From NCBI GenBank assembly GCA_037443705.1, contig JBBINV010000076.1, positions 1 through 15,225 on the forward strand: a stretch of DNA of 15,225 bases. Direction: 5' to 3'. The number at the start of each line of letters is the position of its first letter. Within the stretch, counting starts at the first letter, position 1. The position numbers were made by a program, and so were the translations under genes. Positions 13,604 to 15,225 of this stretch are shown here, piece after piece. The notes under the pieces were generated by a model. It ran no database searches. It was given only the letters and a program-made list of their open reading frames with translations, and was not told where the DNA came from. Source of the DNA: 2-02-FULL-66-14 sp037443705 (lineage in GTDB: Bacteria; Pseudomonadota; Gammaproteobacteria; Burkholderiales; SG8-39).

Positions 13604-15225
13604 GTGCACACCGACACAACCGAAAAAGGTCTTGAAACCCTGATCGTCGAGGCGATGACCGGCGTCGCCGGCGGGGTCGATGCGACGAGAGAAGGCGCGC
13701 ACAAGCCGCCCACGCCGTACGGCGGGACGGGCTGGTTGCTCGGCAACGCGACCCACTACGACCGCGAATTTACTGTCGATCGCGTCGAGCTGTTGTCGTT
13801 TCTCGAGACGACGCAAGAAACCACCTTCCGCCAGATGCACCTCGACGCCGATGGCCCGCCGCGGCGCCAGTTCCTCGCCCGGCTGCAGGGCGAGATCAGC
13901 AGGCGCGGGGTGATCGACGTGCTGCGCCACGGCGTCAAGCACGGCGCGCACAACATCGATCTTTTCTACGGCACGCCTACGCCGGGGAACGCCAAGGCCG
14001 AGCAGCTTTTCGCGCAGAACCGGTTCAGCGTCAGCCGCCAGCTCAAATACAGCCGCGACGAGACGCAGCTCGCGCTCGACCTGGCGCTGTTCATCAACGG
14101 GCTGCCGATCGCCACCTTCGAACTCAAGAACAGCCTGACCAAGCAGACGGTCGAGGACGCCATCGAGCAATACAGGCGCGACCGCGACCCGCGCGAGCGG
14201 CTGTTCGAATTCGGGCGCTGCGTTGTGCACTTCGCGGTGGACGATCACGAGGTGCGCTTCTGCACGCACCTGAAAGGCAAAGGCTCCTGGTTCCTGCCGT
14301 TCAACCAGGGGTGGAACGACGGCGCGGGCAATCCGCCGAACCCCGAAGGGCTGAAAACCGACTACCTCTGGAAACGCGTCCTCACGCCGCGCGGCTTGAC
14401 CGAAATCCTCGAGAACTACGCGCAGATCGTCGAGGAGAAGAACGAGAAAACGGGAAAGAAGAAGTCGGTTCAGATCTTCCCGCGCTACCACCAGCTCGAT
14501 GTCGTGCGCCGGCTGCTTGCGGATGCGGCCGCACGCGGGGCGGGTGCGCGCTACCTCATCCAGCACTCGGCCGGAAGCGGCAAGTCGAACTCGATCGCCT
14601 GGCTCGCGCATCGGTTGATCGGGTTGACGAAAGACGAGAAGTCAGTCTTCGATTCGATCATCGTCGTCACCGACCGGCGGATCCTCGACCAGCAGATCCG
14701 CGACACGATCAAGCAGTTCGCGCAGGTCGGCGCGACGGTGGGCCACGCGGAGCACTCCGGGGACCTGCGCAAGTTCATCGAGAGCGGCAAGAAGGTCATC
14801 ATCAGCACGGTGCAGAAGTTCCCGTTCATCCTCGACGAGATCGGCAGCGAGCACCGCGGGCGCAAGTTCGCCGTCATCATCGACGAGGCGCACTCGAGCC
14901 AGGGCGGGAAGACCTCCGCGGCCGTGAGCGAAGCGCTCGCAGACCCCGAAGACACGGTGAACGACGCGCTGGAAAAGCGGATGCAGGCGCGGAAGATGCT
15001 GCCGAACGCGAGCTACTTCGCGTTCACCGCGACGCCGAAGAACAAGACCCTCGAAATCTTCGGCGCGCCCGATCCGCAGCCGGACGGCACGGTGAAGCAC
15101 TGGCCGTTCCACAGCTACACCATGAAGCAGGCGATCCAGGAGGGCTTCATTCTGGATGTCCTCAAGCACTACACGCCGGTCAACAGCTACTACAAGCTGG
15201 TCAAGACGATCGAAGGCGACCCCGA
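13604..15225 (+). CDS. hsdR: Type I restriction enzyme R subunit, EcoR124-like, 3' partial
   Basis: 540 codons are visible, then the window ends with the frame open; family members are around 1,000 residues. The nuclease motif is intact: Asp159, then Glu173 and Lys175 in 'IATFELKN', with the same 14+2 spacing known for EcoR124I-type HsdR. Helicase motifs follow: Walker A 'SAGSGKS' (Lys327), DEAH at 427-430, and motif III 'FTATPKN' (474-480). The subunit cuts and pumps DNA when bound to HsdM-HsdS. GTG 13604 is the best start ('MHTDTTEKGLETLIVEAMTG'): an in-frame stop at 13580 limits any earlier one and the next ATG (13655) would cut into the conserved N-terminus. A weak GGAAG lies 14 bases upstream. 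It is not similar beyond general motifs to the truncated R subunit at 4231, so it belongs to a different HsdR subfamily and is the likely partner of the HsdM and HsdS here. Confidence 0.94.
   Translation, partial: MHTDTTEKGLETLIVEAMTGVAGGVDATREGAHKPPTPYGGTGWLLGNATHYDREFTVDRVELLSFLETTQETTFRQMHLDADGPPRRQFLARLQGEISRRGVIDVLRHGVKHGAHNIDLFYGTPTPGNAKAEQLFAQNRFSVSRQLKYSRDETQLALDLALFINGLPIATFELKNSLTKQTVEDAIEQYRRDRDPRERLFEFGRCVVHFAVDDHEVRFCTHLKGKGSWFLPFNQGWNDGAGNPPNPEGLKTDYLWKRVLTPRGLTEILENYAQIVEEKNEKTGKKKSVQIFPRYHQLDVVRRLLADAAARGAGARYLIQHSAGSGKSNSIAWLAHRLIGLTKDEKSVFDSIIVVTDRRILDQQIRDTIKQFAQVGATVGHAEHSGDLRKFIESGKKVIISTVQKFPFILDEIGSEHRGRKFAVIIDEAHSSQGGKTSAAVSEALADPEDTVNDALEKRMQARKMLPNASYFAFTATPKNKTLEIFGAPDPQPDGTVKHWPFHSYTMKQAIQEGFILDVLKHYTPVNSYYKLVKTIEGDP

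Noticed and set aside
5589..15225. BREX or DISARM system.
   Set aside because: No BrxC, BrxL, PglZ, DrmA or similar core gene is present; HsdM, HsdS and HsdR explain the methyltransferase and helicase.

Overview
The window reads as a chromosomal segment of a very GC-rich proteobacterium, probably a betaproteobacterium. The basis is the flhG-fliA flagellar pair at the left end, the strong GC bias at third codon positions, and short intergenic repeats of a kind common in beta- and gammaproteobacterial chromosomes. This placement is an inference from gene content; no rRNA or tRNA is present to confirm it.

Region 1 (1-3313) looks like core chromosome. It holds the 3' part of a FlhG/MinD-like ATPase with a strongly degraded nucleotide-binding signature, the flagellar sigma factor FliA (sigma-28), a PAS-PAS histidine kinase whose GTG start overlaps the fliA stop, and a single-domain Rcp1-type response regulator. 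All are on the + strand and tightly packed, so flagellar regulation appears linked to a two-component pair.

Region 2 (3314-4230) is the border of an accessory island. It carries a REP-like palindrome, a GGGGTCAGAC-type repeat fragment, and on the - strand an MNT nucleotidyltransferase/HEPN pair (toxin-antitoxin type) with overlapping genes. The MNT gene diverges from the first restriction gene.

Region 3 (4231-15225) is a defence island on the + strand. Its order is: a type I restriction R subunit cut short after its first helicase domain; a full HsdM; a stub of a DUF1016-type protein; a DUF262-HNH (GmrSD-like) protein; a two-TRD HsdS; a Schlafen/AlbA_2-type ATP-binding protein; a DarG-like macro-domain protein; and a second, unrelated HsdR that runs off the window. 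HsdM, HsdS and the second HsdR probably form the working type I restriction-modification enzyme. DUF262-HNH, AlbA_2-HATPase and the macro protein lie between those subunits and overlap or closely follow one another, so they are probably co-expressed accessory or independent defence genes. The truncated HsdR and DUF1016 stub look like remains of earlier rearrangement.

No RNA genes, CRISPR array, insertion sequence, or integrase was found. No stretch over 300 bases lacks a gene.
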